NCBI GenBank assembly: GCA_012862575.1
Contig: BLSF01000111.1
Coordinates: 1 to 64,000 of the forward strand
DNA length: 64,000 bases
Source: Parietichytrium sp. I65-24A
Taxonomy: Eukaryota > Sar > Bigyra > Thraustochytrida > Thraustochytriidae
Reading direction: 5' to 3'
The translations under genes were made by a program, and so were the position numbers. Positions within the stretch are counted from its first letter, which is position 1. The number at the start of each line of letters is the position of its first letter. The notes below the pieces were generated by a model. The model searched no databases. It was not told the origin of the DNA and was given only the letters and a program-made list of their open reading frames with translations. Of the stretch, positions 29,135-40,757 are shown piece after piece.

Positions 29135-30595
29135 TCAACTGCCACTGGCCCTCCTTACAGGAACGGGGGCAGCGGTCACAGACACTCTTGTCGAAGCTCT
29201 TCTGGATCGAGGCGGGGGCGAGCAAAACCTGATCTGCGCGAGCCCATTCATCAGCCTTGACACGTTAAGCATAATTGCTGTGACCAGATTGAGTGTCGTA
29301 CTCGAAGCATACGCAGACTGGAAACCACCAACAACAAGTGTAAAGCAAATCCAAATCACGGAAGCTACAGCCGATACCCGCATCCATTTCACGAGATGAT
29401 AGAAATATGGTAGACGATCCGTGATTTGGCGACCACTCACCAACGCAATAAATTTTCGCCCCGCCCAAAAGAAGTATATGGTGAGACAACTCTGAGCGAT
29501 AACTGCGATGAGAGGACACATCACCGCCATGACGGCAAAGGGGATTGCGCTTGTCATGAAGCCAAAGATTGTAATGAAGTCCATGAAAACCATTGCGAAA
29601 GCAACACTGTGAAAGGCTCGGTTCCAGAATTCAGAAGAATCACCATCTTTGTTCATCACCTTTGATGAAACCGAAAGCCAGAAGGACGCCAAAAGGAAAT
29701 CACAGCAGCCCGAGGTCCCAAACAGAAGTAAGCGAAACGAGAATGAGACGGAAAAGGAAACTGCTCCGTACGCACAATACCCGTCTAAGAACAGGAATAT
29801 TGCCAGCGTGAGAAGGCTCAAACAATTCAAGACCAAGATGATCTGTATCCTCTTCCCGATCCAATATGGCAGCATTGCGATGCGCTTCACCCATTCCCAA
29901 AGCGACAAAACTGCGACGCAAAAGTAAGCTGCCGCAAAGACGTATTGGAAGATAAACGTGTACCACATACTGTCTACCATCTCCAAAAAAGGGTTCTCGT
30001 CTATCGTTACTGTGGCATTCAGGTTCGTCTCATTCGCCAAGCCTTGTATCGCCTTTTCGAACCTATCATTTCGAGTGAGTACGAGCAACGCATTGCTTTG
30101 ATCGGGCCTCTTCAGCATGTAGTCGGAATATTCCGACGGAAAGAGATATCGTGACAAAGTGTAACTTGGCGTTGTGCCCTCCTGGAATGTATAGAGTGCA
30201 TACGTCGTAAGGTAGACAAGAGCCGCATCCCCAATGGTGCGGTAACTGGTCATCCCGCAGTCCATTTGCTCCAAAGTGAACAGCACCAACTTGCCGTGAA
30301 ATCTTTCCCTAAAAGCCTGCGATCGCTCGGCCAGACTTTGCGTCCCAAGCCCGCCATCTGCCACTATCTTATGAAGTACACAGTACTCTGCGCTGTCGGA
30401 CTCGCTCATGAAGACTGCCTCCGCGCTGAAGGACTCCCCGACGGATAGCCCGACGGCCTCATACCTCTGTGCGACAAAAATTTCGGAAAAGCTATGAGTC
30501 TCAGTGCCCCGAGCGGTGAGCACCAGCCCCGCTCGGCATGGCTGCAGGACCGTAGCCGCAACCGCCGAGAGAGTCAACGACTCGCGTAGCCGCAT
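29135..30595 (-). CDS. Receptor-like 7-TM protein D of the five-gene family
   Basis: 486 residues from an ATG at 30595. The signal peptide is MRLRESLTLSAVAATVLQPC. The ectodomain starts GLVLT and has the invariant Cys (EYC, MDC). Where A, B and C have TAGESIS...FDTH, D has LEQMDCG, YRTIGDA and TTYALYTF, shared only with E. It then has DENPFLEMVDS, seven spans, LDGYCAYG, SFRLLLFGTSGCCDFLLA, IYFFWAGRKF and AQIRFC. The tail is short and basic with several Ser and Arg (RSRRASTRVS). D and E form a subfamily and lie head to head, which fits an inverted duplication. No intron. Confidence 0.8.
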   Translation of the reverse strand: MRLRESLTLSAVAATVLQPCRAGLVLTARGTETHSFSEIFVAQRYEAVGLSVGESFSAEAVFMSESDSAEYCVLHKIVADGGLGTQSLAERSQAFRERFHGKLVLFTLEQMDCGMTSYRTIGDAALVYLTTYALYTFQEGTTPSYTLSRYLFPSEYSDYMLKRPDQSNALLVLTRNDRFEKAIQGLANETNLNATVTIDENPFLEMVDSMWYTFIFQYVFAAAYFCVAVLSLWEWVKRIAMLPYWIGKRIQIILVLNCLSLLTLAIFLFLDGYCAYGAVSFSVSFSFRLLLFGTSGCCDFLLASFWLSVSSKVMNKDGDSSEFWNRAFHSVAFAMVFMDFITIFGFMTSAIPFAVMAVMCPLIAVIAQSCLTIYFFWAGRKFIALVSGRQITDRLPYFYHLVKWMRVSAVASVIWICFTLVVGGFQSAYASSTTLNLVTAIMLNVSRLMNGLAQIRFCSPPPRSRRASTRVSVTAAPVPVRRASGS

Positions 30596-31570
30596 CGATT
30601 CCCTCGCTTGCCGGCGCCACTCACGACTGTTTCAACTCCACGTCTCGTGCACCTTGTACATCTCGTGCATCTCGGCTATAATATTCCCGCTTGCAGTTCA
30701 ACATTTTTTTATTATTATGACAACTCCCAATGGCAGAACATGGTAGAACGCCAACTCGGTCTCCAATTAACAGTCCACACAGAAAAAGTATGCAGTGCTT
30801 GTGTCATCCTCTAGTAGTGTACTGGTACTAAGCATGGGATGTACACTAACCAAGTTCCGTTGATGCCGCCTCCGGCCCGGCCGCCGGCGGCCTAGTAGCC
30901 AACCCATCTCGCTGTCACGGTGACGGTCACGGTGGGAGTCTTTGCAACGGCAAAAAAAGACAATCGAAATCCTGCAAGTCATCAAAAAAGATTTTCGGTT
31001 TACTCGAAGCAATTCATCGAAAATCCTTCCTTGCTTCACTCCGTCTCGGTTGATTGATGAATCACTGATTCAAGTCGCAGTAGTGTCGGAAGTGTTATGA
31101 GGCTCATCGTACAAACTGAGAACAGAAAGGAAGAAAAAAGAGGCGCTGGTTGATCCGTGAGCCTCTGAGTGGGAACGTATACCTTCAGAATACAAAGAGG
31201 GAGAGAAGGGACGGCGACAAATTCATCCGTACATTTTTTTTTGTGAGCGCCGCTTCTCTTCCTTTTTCCGATATATGGACAGACAAGCTGACAAAGCTAG
31301 GGGGAGCCACTGAGATCACTGAGACTTCCGATATGAAGACATAATGTAAAACGGTACCGTGATCGGGTGAAATGGCCGTTGGCAGGGTGGAGCTCCGGGC
31401 AGGGGCCTCGACTCCGAGACAAAGGTGAGCAATCCTTCACACCGTTCGTTCGAGTCGACAGTGGCGCTCAGGACGCTTTGCAACCCGCAACCCGCAAAGG
31501 TGAGACGTGAGGCGCGACGGCCAATCGGTATTTGAGAGCTCTCTGCGAGGGATGCGACAAATCTGAAGGT
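30596..31570. promoter_or_regulatory. Shared divergent upstream region of receptors D and E
   Basis: About 975 bp between the two ATGs of the head-to-head pair, so promoters of both genes should lie here. It contains one CTTGCAGTTCAACAT element end (near 30682). No defined promoter motif is supported. Confidence 0.45.
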
Positions 31571-33019
31571 ATGCAGAGGCGTTGCGCGCGTGGCGCTGCT
31601 CTTGCGGTTTTCGGAGCTCTCCATGCGCGGGTGTCGGACGCAGGAATCGTGCTCACCAGTGATACCGCTGGACGTTTTGACTTTTCCGGCATCGACGTTG
31701 TCAATCGGTATGAGGCCACTGGGCTACCAACAAACTCGGAGCTTAATGCTTCTGCAATCATCATGAACGCTACAGTGCACGAAGAATACTGTAAAATCCA
31801 CCAAACTGTCCAGCGATTTGGAATCAACAGCCCCGAAGTTGCCACCCAGTCATCGTCTTTGCGGGAAGCTTTGAAAGACAAAGTCATCATTTGCACTCTT
31901 GAGCAAATGGATTGCGGGGTAACGGAGTACCGCACCATTGGAGACGCGGTGCTTTCATTAGTGACAACGTACGCAATCTACACATTTTCTGGGAAATCCG
32001 AGAGTTTGCATTTCTTATCTCGCTACCCGTACGCGTCGGAATACTTTAACTTTATCGAGAAGAACGAAAGCAGAAGAGATGCTCTTCTGATACTGAGCTC
32101 GAGCGAAGAATTCCAATCTGCTTTAGCAAGTATAGAAAGTAATTCTACTTCCAATCTGATCGCGACTGTCACGGTCAACGACAATCCGTTCCTCGCAGTG
32201 TTTGACAGTCTGTGGTATCGTTTGGTGGTGCAATTCGGACTTGGTGGAGCATACTTGGTAGTCGCGATCATGGCACTGGTAGCATTGCAAGAACGCTTCA
32301 ATTCCAAGAAAGTACGCCGCGGCGCGAGAATCACTTCAATTCTGATCCTCAACATCCTCAGTCTTGGATCATTATCGGTCGTAACGTTTATGGACGGGTT
32401 CTGTGCGTACGGGGCGCTGCCCTTTCTACTGTCGTTTTCTTTTCGCATGCTGCTTTTCGGATCCTCAGCGTGTTGTGATTTTTTGCTGGCCTCATTTTGG
32501 GTTCAGATTTCGGCCAAGGTCACGAAGAGAGCGACGAGCACTTGGTCGCAATTCTGGCTGTATGTCCTTGATGCTGTTGCCCTGTTGATGCTAACGTTCG
32601 ATGTGATTACATTTTTTGGCCTGTTGACGGAGCTGGTCAAATTCGAAATCTTGACGGTAGCATTGCCAGCTATTGCCCTTTGTGCCCAGCTTTTCCTGAC
32701 CATCTATTTCTTCTGGGCGGCGCGTAAATTTCTTTCGGTAGCAGACTGCTGCGCAGTAAATGGCAGACTCCCATTCTTTGAGCATCTCGTCAAGTGGATG
32801 AAGGCCTCGGCGTTAGCTTCAATGCTCTGGGTTACTTTCACCATTGTGCTCGCAATATTCTCCACCCAGTACACCTGGTACGTTGGGGTACACGTGATCA
32901 CAAATATTATGCTGAACATCTCACGGGTTCTCAACGGATTAGCACAGGTCAAGTTCTGCAGTCCCCCATCGGGTCCTGTCAAAACGTTGAAAGCTTCTGT
33001 GGTAAAACCGTCGAGGTGA
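31571..33019 (+). CDS. Receptor-like 7-TM protein E of the five-gene family
   Basis: The ATG at 31571 opens a good signal peptide (MQRRCARGAALAVFGALHA), giving 482 residues; the frame extends upstream without an ATG. The ectodomain begins GIVLTS and has the invariant Cys (EYC, MDC), LEQMDCG, YRTIGDA and TTYAIYTF as in D. It then has NDNPFLAVFDS, seven spans, MDGFCAYG, SFRMLLFGSSACCDFLLA, IYFFWAARKF and AQVKFC, and a short tail. It is the only family member on the plus strand. Span-3 and ectodomain motifs place it with D. There is no catalytic motif and no intron. Ligand and partners are unknown. Confidence 0.8.
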   Translation: MQRRCARGAALAVFGALHARVSDAGIVLTSDTAGRFDFSGIDVVNRYEATGLPTNSELNASAIIMNATVHEEYCKIHQTVQRFGINSPEVATQSSSLREALKDKVIICTLEQMDCGVTEYRTIGDAVLSLVTTYAIYTFSGKSESLHFLSRYPYASEYFNFIEKNESRRDALLILSSSEEFQSALASIESNSTSNLIATVTVNDNPFLAVFDSLWYRLVVQFGLGGAYLVVAIMALVALQERFNSKKVRRGARITSILILNILSLGSLSVVTFMDGFCAYGALPFLLSFSFRMLLFGSSACCDFLLASFWVQISAKVTKRATSTWSQFWLYVLDAVALLMLTFDVITFFGLLTELVKFEILTVALPAIALCAQLFLTIYFFWAARKFLSVADCCAVNGRLPFFEHLVKWMKASALASMLWVTFTIVLAIFSTQYTWYVGVHVITNIMLNISRVLNGLAQVKFCSPPSGPVKTLKASVVKPSR

Positions 33020-34538
33020 CTTCATTTTCATCGTAGAGCCCTCCAGATCGGTTCGAGGGAGAATATCCCTTAGCCAGGGTGTGAGAGCTCGCCGAGAGTA
33101 TTTTCTTTCTCAAGACCAGCATTCAAGGAGGTCCTGGCCCGGCATGGCCCGGCCACGGCAGCTTCTGATGTTGGCATTATCTTTATGAATAGAGTCTCCC
33201 AGACATTCCAGACAGCGCGTTTGCGCGCTCCGGTATCTCCATCTCGTCCTCGTCGTTCGCACCTCGAATGGGCAGATTGGCCAGCTAGTTGGTCGAGTAA
33301 GAGCTGTGCTGGGACTTTATAAATTTTAACTATTTTGAATCTAGAGAAAATGCTACTGAGTTGAGTAGTATGGGACATTGTGATGTGAAATTCAATCTCA
33401 TCCATTTCCTACAATTTCGTTGAAAAGCAAAGCCATGGAGTATGGCTTTGGTATAGCCAGCATTACCCACACACTTTGTTCGCTTCGTTCCACGGCTACT
33501 CTTGTTTGTTTGTTGAAACGCAAACTATGTCGGATCCAAACGGCAAACAATGTGATCCTGATGCTCACTGACAACTGAGCAAGATGACAACTGAGCAAGA
33601 TTGTTTGCATCAACTTTCCTTTCAACAGTGAAGTTTTAATTGGTTTTCTTAAATAAAAATCAGTATCAGTACGTACCACTCCCGGTACCGGAGTATTTGG
33701 CCATGAAATGAAGTTTTCCGTTTCTAAACCAGAGTTTGACGCACCGATTCGTTTGGAGTTGCAGGCGCAGAGCCCAGCAGACTTCTTATTCGGATCAGGC
33801 TTGCTTATCTTAGCTCTTTTCTTTTTCTAATTTCCCATGAGATCCCATGAGCATCAAACCTGACAGATACACTGGACAGCGATCACGTTCTAATCACAGA
33901 GACAAGAGTCAAGGATGGGACTAGCTAGTTATTCGCCAGTTTCGTCCGACTCACACGGGATCGCCACTGAAAAAGAGTACTCGACTTAGTTCTACCTTCT
34001 GGCTGGTTTCTCTCATCAATAACATCAATGACCTTTGAGTTGACAGTGTGATTGCAGAATTGAAGAACAAACTCAGCAAACGCAACCTCAGCATCAATTT
34101 TGCGCTGACTCCGGAGAAACTGTTCTCGACAGCCAAGGAAAGAAACTTGAATGCTCTTACGTTTTGTTCTGTTCAACTCGAGAGCCTCCTCAGAACTTGA
34201 GAAAAGAAAAGGGCTCCATCTGACACATGATGTTCACATTTGAAGGTGGCTTTGGGGTGCACACCGTGACTGTGAGAACTGTGAGTAGATTGCTGATTGC
34301 TGCAAAGAGTAAAGTCATTTGACATGACAGTGAATTTGCTAACCAGATGTGGACCATAAGCGCTACCTCATCCTACGTATTACTGGTACCGAGGCACACC
34401 TCGCAGCACTAATAGCCGCTAATCCAAACGTGCTTGCAAACCCGAAAAGCAAATTCTGTTACAGGCTGAGCAGAGCAAGAGCAGACCAGGAATCGGGGTG
34501 GTGAAAGAGTTAGTGCAGCAGTGCAGCGCCGCAGGAAA
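33020..34538. other. Intergenic, boundary between the receptor cluster and the conserved-gene half
   Basis: About 1.5 kb with no supported gene. Short GGTACC/ACCGGT palindromes occur (near 33678 and 34384). Confidence 0.5.
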
Positions 34539-35692
34539 ATGGACAACCTGAAGCGGATTTTGCAGCGCAGGAGCTATCGGGCGAAGAATGGCGCAGAGTC
34601 GATGAAGGCGTTGGTGTACGAGAAGGGCGGGAAAATGACGGTGGCGGAGAACATCAAGGTGCCAAAACTAACGCCAACCCAGGTGCTTGTCAAAGTCCAC
34701 TACGCATCTCTTAATCACATCGATCACAAGAGGCCTGAGATCCCTTTCCTTACGAAGGACGGCGAACCCGTGGGGGTTGAATTTGTCGGCACCATTGAGA
34801 AGCTCGGTGTAAGTTGGAGAAATATGAAACATTTTCAAAGTTTGCGTTGGAAGACAGCGTATGGACTGACCTGCTGTTCTTGTTCCACTCCAAATTGAAT
34901 CTGAATGCAAAGTGGAAGAAAGGCGACCACGTGCACTTGTTTCCGTTCGCGATTGGGGAGGTGGTGTTTGGAATGAGTTATGGCACACTTGCGGAATACG
35001 TTGTTGCAGAGGCGGACAAGATAGCTTACAAGCTAGACAACATGGAAGACGAGCAGGCAACGGCGTTCTCCGTTAGCGGGCTGGCAGCTTTTCAATCGCT
35101 CAAGTTCAACAAATTTTCGGAAGGACAGGCGATTACAGTGATTGGGGCAGCTGATGCGACCGGATGTATGTTCATGAAGCAAGCCAAGTTAATGGGCGCA
35201 GCCAAAGTAATCGGGGTCTGCTCTCCTGATCACAACGATTTCGTGCTGAGTTGCGGTGCCGACGAAGTTCTTGCCTTTGAGAATCTAGAGGAGGCAGTCC
35301 CGGAAAGCGACCTTGTTGTGGATTTGGTGTCTGGCCCGAGCAAGACCGGTGAGGAGCCACACCCGGCATTCTATTCCATCTGCAAGCCACTGATGAAGAA
35401 AGGAGCGCGATTTGTGGCCGTCAACGCAAACCATTTCGATATGATCTTGAAGATCATTAGTCAGTCGATCGGGTTTAATGTGCAGCGACCCGGATTTGAC
35501 ACCGCCCTCGTGACACCAAAGGCCGCAGAACTCCTTCAGCTTGTGCACTGGTTTGAGGAGGGTCACCTCGACTTGCCAATAGACAGCGTTCTTCCCTTTG
35601 AGGAGGAAGCACTAATCGGTGGCTTTGAAAAGCTAAAGAGTGGAGACGTGCAGGGCAAAATCATCGTCCACGTTGGTGAGCCGCGACGATGA
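34539..35692 (+). CDS. Medium-chain dehydrogenase/reductase, quinone-oxidoreductase-like (2 exons)
   Basis: Exon 1 is 34539-34808 and exon 2 is 34913-35692, joined in phase 0 (349 residues). The GroES-like part is in exon 1 (MKALVYEKGG, LVKVHYASLNHIDHK, PVGVEFVGTIEKLG) and continues with WKKGDHV in exon 2. The Rossmann part carries ITVIGAADATGCMFMKQAKLMGAAKVIGVCSPDH and later DLVVDLVSG. The zinc-binding Cys/His set of true alcohol dehydrogenases is absent, as in NADPH:quinone oxidoreductases and reticulon-4-interacting-protein-type enzymes. It probably uses NADPH to reduce quinones or enones. The Arg-rich first 27 residues before MKALVYE could be a mitochondrial presequence; the Met at 34602 is an alternative start. 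The nucleotide motif is somewhat atypical (GAADATGCM). Confidence 0.8.
34809..34912 (+). other. Intron of the reductase gene
   Basis: 104 nt, donor GTAAGT, acceptor GCAAAG, phase 0. Reading through it would hit a stop at about 34896. Confidence 0.75.
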
Positions 35693-36537
35693 GCACCAAC
35701 GCTTTCTGAACCCTCAGCACTCTCTTGAGAGCGCGCGACACCGTTAAATCAAACTTGACAATTATCGTTTCCAAATCTGTGGCGGTTAGAAGTAGGCACT
35801 GTTCGGCCTGGATAGATAAATACCTCTTTTGAGCGCCATCACCCTTTTCTTTTTCTTCCCAACTCATCAATCGATATATACACGCCTTTTTTTGGTTGTT
35901 TGCTCTGCCACGCCGAGTTCAATTTATTGTAAAATTCAGCCGGCCTTCGAGGAATATGACAACCTTTTTTCATCTTCTCCTCATCCAAAGCCAAAACTGT
36001 CTACGCAAGTCTTTTTCTGTTGTATTTATTGCTTCATCTTTTAATATCCGATTAGAACATTTGTTTGTGCAGGAATTGCACGTTCAGCACGACAAAGACA
36101 ACTGCTTCTTCCTCGTGGCCCTCTTTGGGAATACAAGAGGTTTGTTTGTGAGCATGCAAAACAAAATTCCACACCAATTTTGGGCATGTCAGGCTCCATG
36201 GCAATCCTCAACAGTGCTACTCAATACTTTTGATACTTGGCCGCCCCGTGTGTTCTGTTTCTCTAATAGCTCGCTACAGAGCTGGCCAAGAGTCCTCTTT
36301 TCCAACAGCTCCGCAGAAGCCTCAGTGCGGCGTGACTGGCTTAGAATCTGCCAGGTTCTTGAAGATTGCGCCGGCCACATGTTTGTGAAAAAAATGACCG
36401 GAAGCGATGCAATTGGAGAGGACAACCAATCCAGAACTTCGGACTTGTCCAAACAATTTGCGCCAGGCAAACGGCGGCTTCCATCATTCAACTGATGGCG
36501 AGTAGCTTCTCCTTTGACGAGTCAACACATGACGGCT
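35693..36537. other. Intergenic between convergent genes
   Basis: Contains open frames on both strands, but they start only at TTG and show no domain. Most likely the 3' regions of the two converging genes. Confidence 0.5.
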
Positions 36538-39051
36538 CTACGCGTTCTCTTCGCTGGTTGCCTGTTGTTGCGCCACAGGAAACTTTGAAAGTGTGACTTT
36601 CTCAAGTAGTCGGTAGTTCAAGTCTGAGGTGTCGAGCAGCGCCGGGTTTTGCTCCGTACGGAGATGCGGCGGTATCTTGTCCCAATCCTGCGGCGTCTTG
36701 TCAGTCACAATTGAGTAAAGTTCAATATCCCCATTTTTTGTAATCGCCATTCGAAGAAAGCCTTTAAAGTCCTGGATCTGGATGACAGATATGGCCTCGT
36801 TGTAATGCCAGTCCAAATAGGTCAAAGAAAGCCAAAAGTAGATCATGGTGATGAAAGGAGCCACAAACGAGCCCGCCAAATACATCCAGAAGTTGCTTGC
36901 AAAGCTAAAGCCCATGGCTTCCTCCCAGGTGTATGTATTCGCACTAATAACGTAAGCCTTGAATAAATACAAGAGAATCTGATCAATCATGATCCGAAAC
37001 ACGAACGCAAACGCCAAGTGCACGAAGGTGTGCCAGACCACCAGATTTGAAGCAAGAACAAACTTCTTCAATGTGTTGATCTCAAAGTTGGCCGTCACCA
37101 TAATGTGATGCACCACAAGCATCCACGCAAGACCCATGTAGATAAATGCACTCGTAAAGCAATCGTAGAAAAGATGGTCCCAGGAATTGCCTCTTGAATA
37201 GGTTTTGGGACCAATTGCAAAGAAGAAGAGCATATACACGCCCCCCAAAACCCGCGAGTAGATGTGGTTTGTGGTGCTAATGAACATGAACGGCCATTTC
37301 TGCTCCCATATCTTTTTCGAAACCTGCACGCTTGGAAACTCATTTGCCACCCTCAAGACTTTGTTCTCCACCTGAAGCGGACTCTCGGTGACGACAGGAT
37401 AATGTGTAGCATGATTGAATGCTCCGCCGTTCCCCACGACCATGTATTGTGTTTTGGCCGTATAAAAGCAATTTGTCACCCCCTCTCCTTTGTCAACTGA
37501 GATGGACGCCATGTTCTGCATTACCGTGGATTCATCGTCGTCTGGCTCCTCCATGCGGCGGTAGTAGTGGAGATCGCCAGTGAGCACAAGGCGAACACGG
37601 TCCCCGAGATCTCGGCGCCACTCACGCAGTTTCAGCATGTTTGTAAAGCCTAAATTTCCGCATTTGATCCTGTACGAGGGTTACGACGGCAATTTGTGAG
37701 GATTTTGCTTCTGCTTCGAGTTGTAACCCCGCCTGTGCCAAACACTTACCAGTCAGGAACGTGATACATTAAGATCACCTTTTCGTCGATCGCCATGCCA
37801 TCCACAATCTTGTTAAACCAGTCTCGCTGATGCTCGTCGATATCCTCTGGCTCTGCGCCAATATCCAGCACAAACATATACCAGCCTCGTGGAAGACGAA
37901 TTGCAAAATACGAGCTACGTTGCGGAGTGAGCCACCCACCAATGCGCCTACGTGGTAAAATGATGTTTCGAAATCCGTCCAATCCGTCCAAGTACTCGTG
38001 ATTCCCTGCAGCTAAATACATGCTCTCGCCCGTTGATGCGCTCTTTGGAAAAGCCCAGGAGTATGGCTGGATGAAACGGTAAAAGAAGTTGACATAGGTT
38101 GAGAACGGGTAGCAGATATCTCCGCCATGACACCTGGGAAACACGAGAAGAAAGCCCAATATTAGAGTCGCTCTTGGATTTTTTTCTTCTACTCAATTCG
38201 TTGGTGAGGGCCAGAGACAGAAGGCCAGGGTGTTCAACTTACAAAATACGCCCACGAGGAAGAGTAACTGTCCTCGATACGCCATCTTCGACCTCCTTCA
38301 CCTTGAGCGAGCCCTGCCCTAGCAAATGAGCAACGGTAAATGTCGGGTTGAAACCATCTCCGGTGTCGGCGACAAAATCAAAAAAATATCGTCCATCTTT
38401 TTGGTAGACAGCGTCTGCTTCTTCGTCGTATATTCCTGCGAAGGATCTGATGGCATCACTTTCGCGAGGGTCCCCTGGACTCGATACCGACTTTAGAGAA
38501 TTGTAAACTGCGTCCATAAAGAGTGTGAAACTCAGCCAGTCTACCATCGGGTACTGACCAATCTTTTTCTTGTCGTGCGCAGAGCGAAAGATCTTGCGTT
38601 CGGATATGAAAAGGCACAGTCGAACAATGACTGGCGCAGACACCGCGGCAATTGCTAACGAGGCAACCTGCTCCGAAACGAAGTTCTCACGAAAAGTCAC
38701 TAGGAAGCCGACTGCGTACATTGCGAGAATGAACGCGATTCGTATCGGCACGACAGCAATTCTCTTCGAGTAGGGGTTTAATGCGCTCAAAAAAAGGCTG
38801 TCCCCATCCACCTCAAGTTTGTCTTTCGTTTCGTTTCTGATGAGCTCGGGTACCTCGGGGCCTTGATCCACTCCAAAGAAGGACTCCGTAAACGCTTCGA
38901 TCCTGGACATTGACGGCGCAAAGTCGCGCGTTTGGAACCTTCGCTTCCGCCTGGCCTCCTCATTCATAGCGGCCTCATGTTTGCCAATCTCAGCTTCTTC
39001 CGCGACCTCCCAGTGCGGCTCTTCTTCTTTAGTCTTTGGTACGACACTCAT
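36538..39051 (-). CDS. Multi-pass membrane calcineurin-like metallophosphoesterase (3 exons)
   Basis: Exons 39051-38243, 38133-37750 and 37669-36538 join in phase to 774 residues. The ATG at 39051 is the first in frame. Two membrane spans lie at about 100-150. The metallophosphoesterase core follows with its metal ligands in order: DTGDGFN (229-235), GGD (273-275), GNHE (313-316), YHVPDW (392-397) and GDLHYY (428-433). About six further spans lie C-terminal (from about 505), then a cytosolic tail. This matches a family of large membrane-bound calcineurin-like phosphoesterases known from plants and stramenopiles; the substrate is not established. Both introns use GTAAGT donors, and both joins restore conserved sequence (RILCHGGD, PDWIKCGN). 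Confidence 0.85.
37670..37749 (-). other. Intron 2 of the phosphoesterase gene
   Basis: 80 nt, GTAAGT...TACAG, phase 2. A nearer AG would not keep the frame. Confidence 0.8.
38134..38242 (-). other. Intron 1 of the phosphoesterase gene
   Basis: 109 nt, GTAAGT...CCCAG, phase 2. Confidence 0.8.
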
Positions 39052-40757
39052 TCTGGCTGCACCATCCAAGCTCCCGCTGCTGAGCCGCCTTTCCGTTTCA
39101 GTTCTGCGTGAAATGCCACGTAGATGATTGACCAGTGGTCCAACCGTACGGCTCTGATGGCCACGTTGCGGGATTCTCCTTGCGCAGCTTGTGGGGAAAC
39201 TCAAGGAGGAGGAGCACTTTCGCCCCGGCCCTGAACCGATCGGCCTGTCGCTCTTTCCGTCTTTCTGCCGTTGTTTGCTTTCGGTTTGTCACGTGCGCGA
39301 CCGGCACACTGGCACTCGCCGAGTTGAACTCCGCTGTCAGCTGCCCGCTTTCACTGACTCACAGCGAGAACAGCAAGTGGTCGCACACTGACACTGACCC
39401 TGACAGTCGAGTGAACTAACTAACAGCAAGTGAACGACTGCACTCACTGTCAGTACTACTGGTGCTCTATCATCGATCAAAAACGAGTCCGCAAAGTGTG
39501 TACTACTATACCGTACTATCCAGCTGCTAGTAGAGACTGCGGTCCCTAAGCTCCCTAGGCTCTTAAAAGTTTAGTCTTGGAAGAGCTGTAGGCTCTGTAG
39601 GCTTGGCGCAGGTGACGAGTTCAAATCTGGCTTGTGTGAGGTGCGTGGTTTGCGTGGTGAATTCATTCACATTCATTAATGTGAGACGCTCGACGCTGCT
39701 TGATACAGAGACTTTTTTGATTGGGAGATGCGATTGAGACTCAGTGCATTGATCCTCCTCAGAATTTCAGTGTTGTTAACAGTTGTTGCCCACGTACAGT
39801 AACTGAATACTCAGTACCGATGCGGCGGATGATAGTACTACGGTAGAACGTACACTCGCTCTTGGCTCTCTTTGATCAGCCGGCTCAGCATGGCTCTGCA
39901 TGGCTCTGTATGGCTCTGCCCAATCATGGAATCATGATGGTGGGTGCCACCGCATGTTTGCTAAGTATCCAAACTGCATTGGGCCTGTGCCGTAGTCCTG
40001 GTTGAATCAATTCTTACAAAGTGGTAATGGGTGGTACTCAGCACCATCTTCATTTGGTGCATGAGTTTCTCTCGGGAAAATCTGGATCTGATGCGATCCA
40101 ATCGTCAATTGTCATTGTTTTTCGTCCACGGTGTACTCAGTAGACAATGTCGATGGATGGAAAAGGAGGGTGGACTTAGTGGGTTGACCCGACGGAGTCT
40201 TTTGCGCGGCTGTTGCCAGTGGTTGCACGGCACAAATAGTACAAATGAAACTTGCGCACGGCGGCAAGTTAAGGAAAGTATTCTCAACTGTACCTTTCCA
40301 AATTCTAAATTCTAAATTCACAGCGCTGGTTGGAAGACTGCGCAGAGCACGCACACCCTCCGTTGTTGTTAAGGCCATGTCAGCTGACCCGGCGCAGCAA
40401 AGCAAAGGCACACTCTTCACTCTTCAGAGGAAGAAAGGAAGAAGGAAGGGCTTGCAGCGGTTTGCAGAATCCATTCACAGCCAGACTGCGCTCAACCTTA
40501 CCCTGAAAAGGCGGCATACTCGTATGATTTTTCAATATATAGTATTACTGCATCAGGCTACGGGTACACTATACTAGTGCTTGATGGGCGAGCCTAAGCG
40601 TGCACACCCTTTCGTGGTCAACATAAAAAAGCCCGCTCGGACTTTCACGAGCCTGAGGCGCCTGAGGCCAAGAGCGTGCGATAGGCCATACATACTGACC
40701 ATCTAGTTCAAAAAACTCTCTGCAGCCCTTTTATCCCAGCGCTAGGCGGTTGAAATT
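39052..40757. other. Intergenic
   Basis: About 1.7 kb with no supported gene; the open frames lack ATGs, domains and splice sites. It contains a short direct repeat of CATGGCTCTG near 39891-39918. Confidence 0.5.

Noticed and set aside
17540-33019. Calling the receptor family class A or class B GPCRs
   Set aside because: None of the expected motifs (DRY, NPxxY, GPS site, class B Cys pattern) are present, so only receptor-like is justified.
35896-36495. A 199-codon plus-strand frame
   Set aside because: It begins at TTG, has no domain, and is opposed by an equally long frame on the other strand. More likely 3' untranslated sequence.
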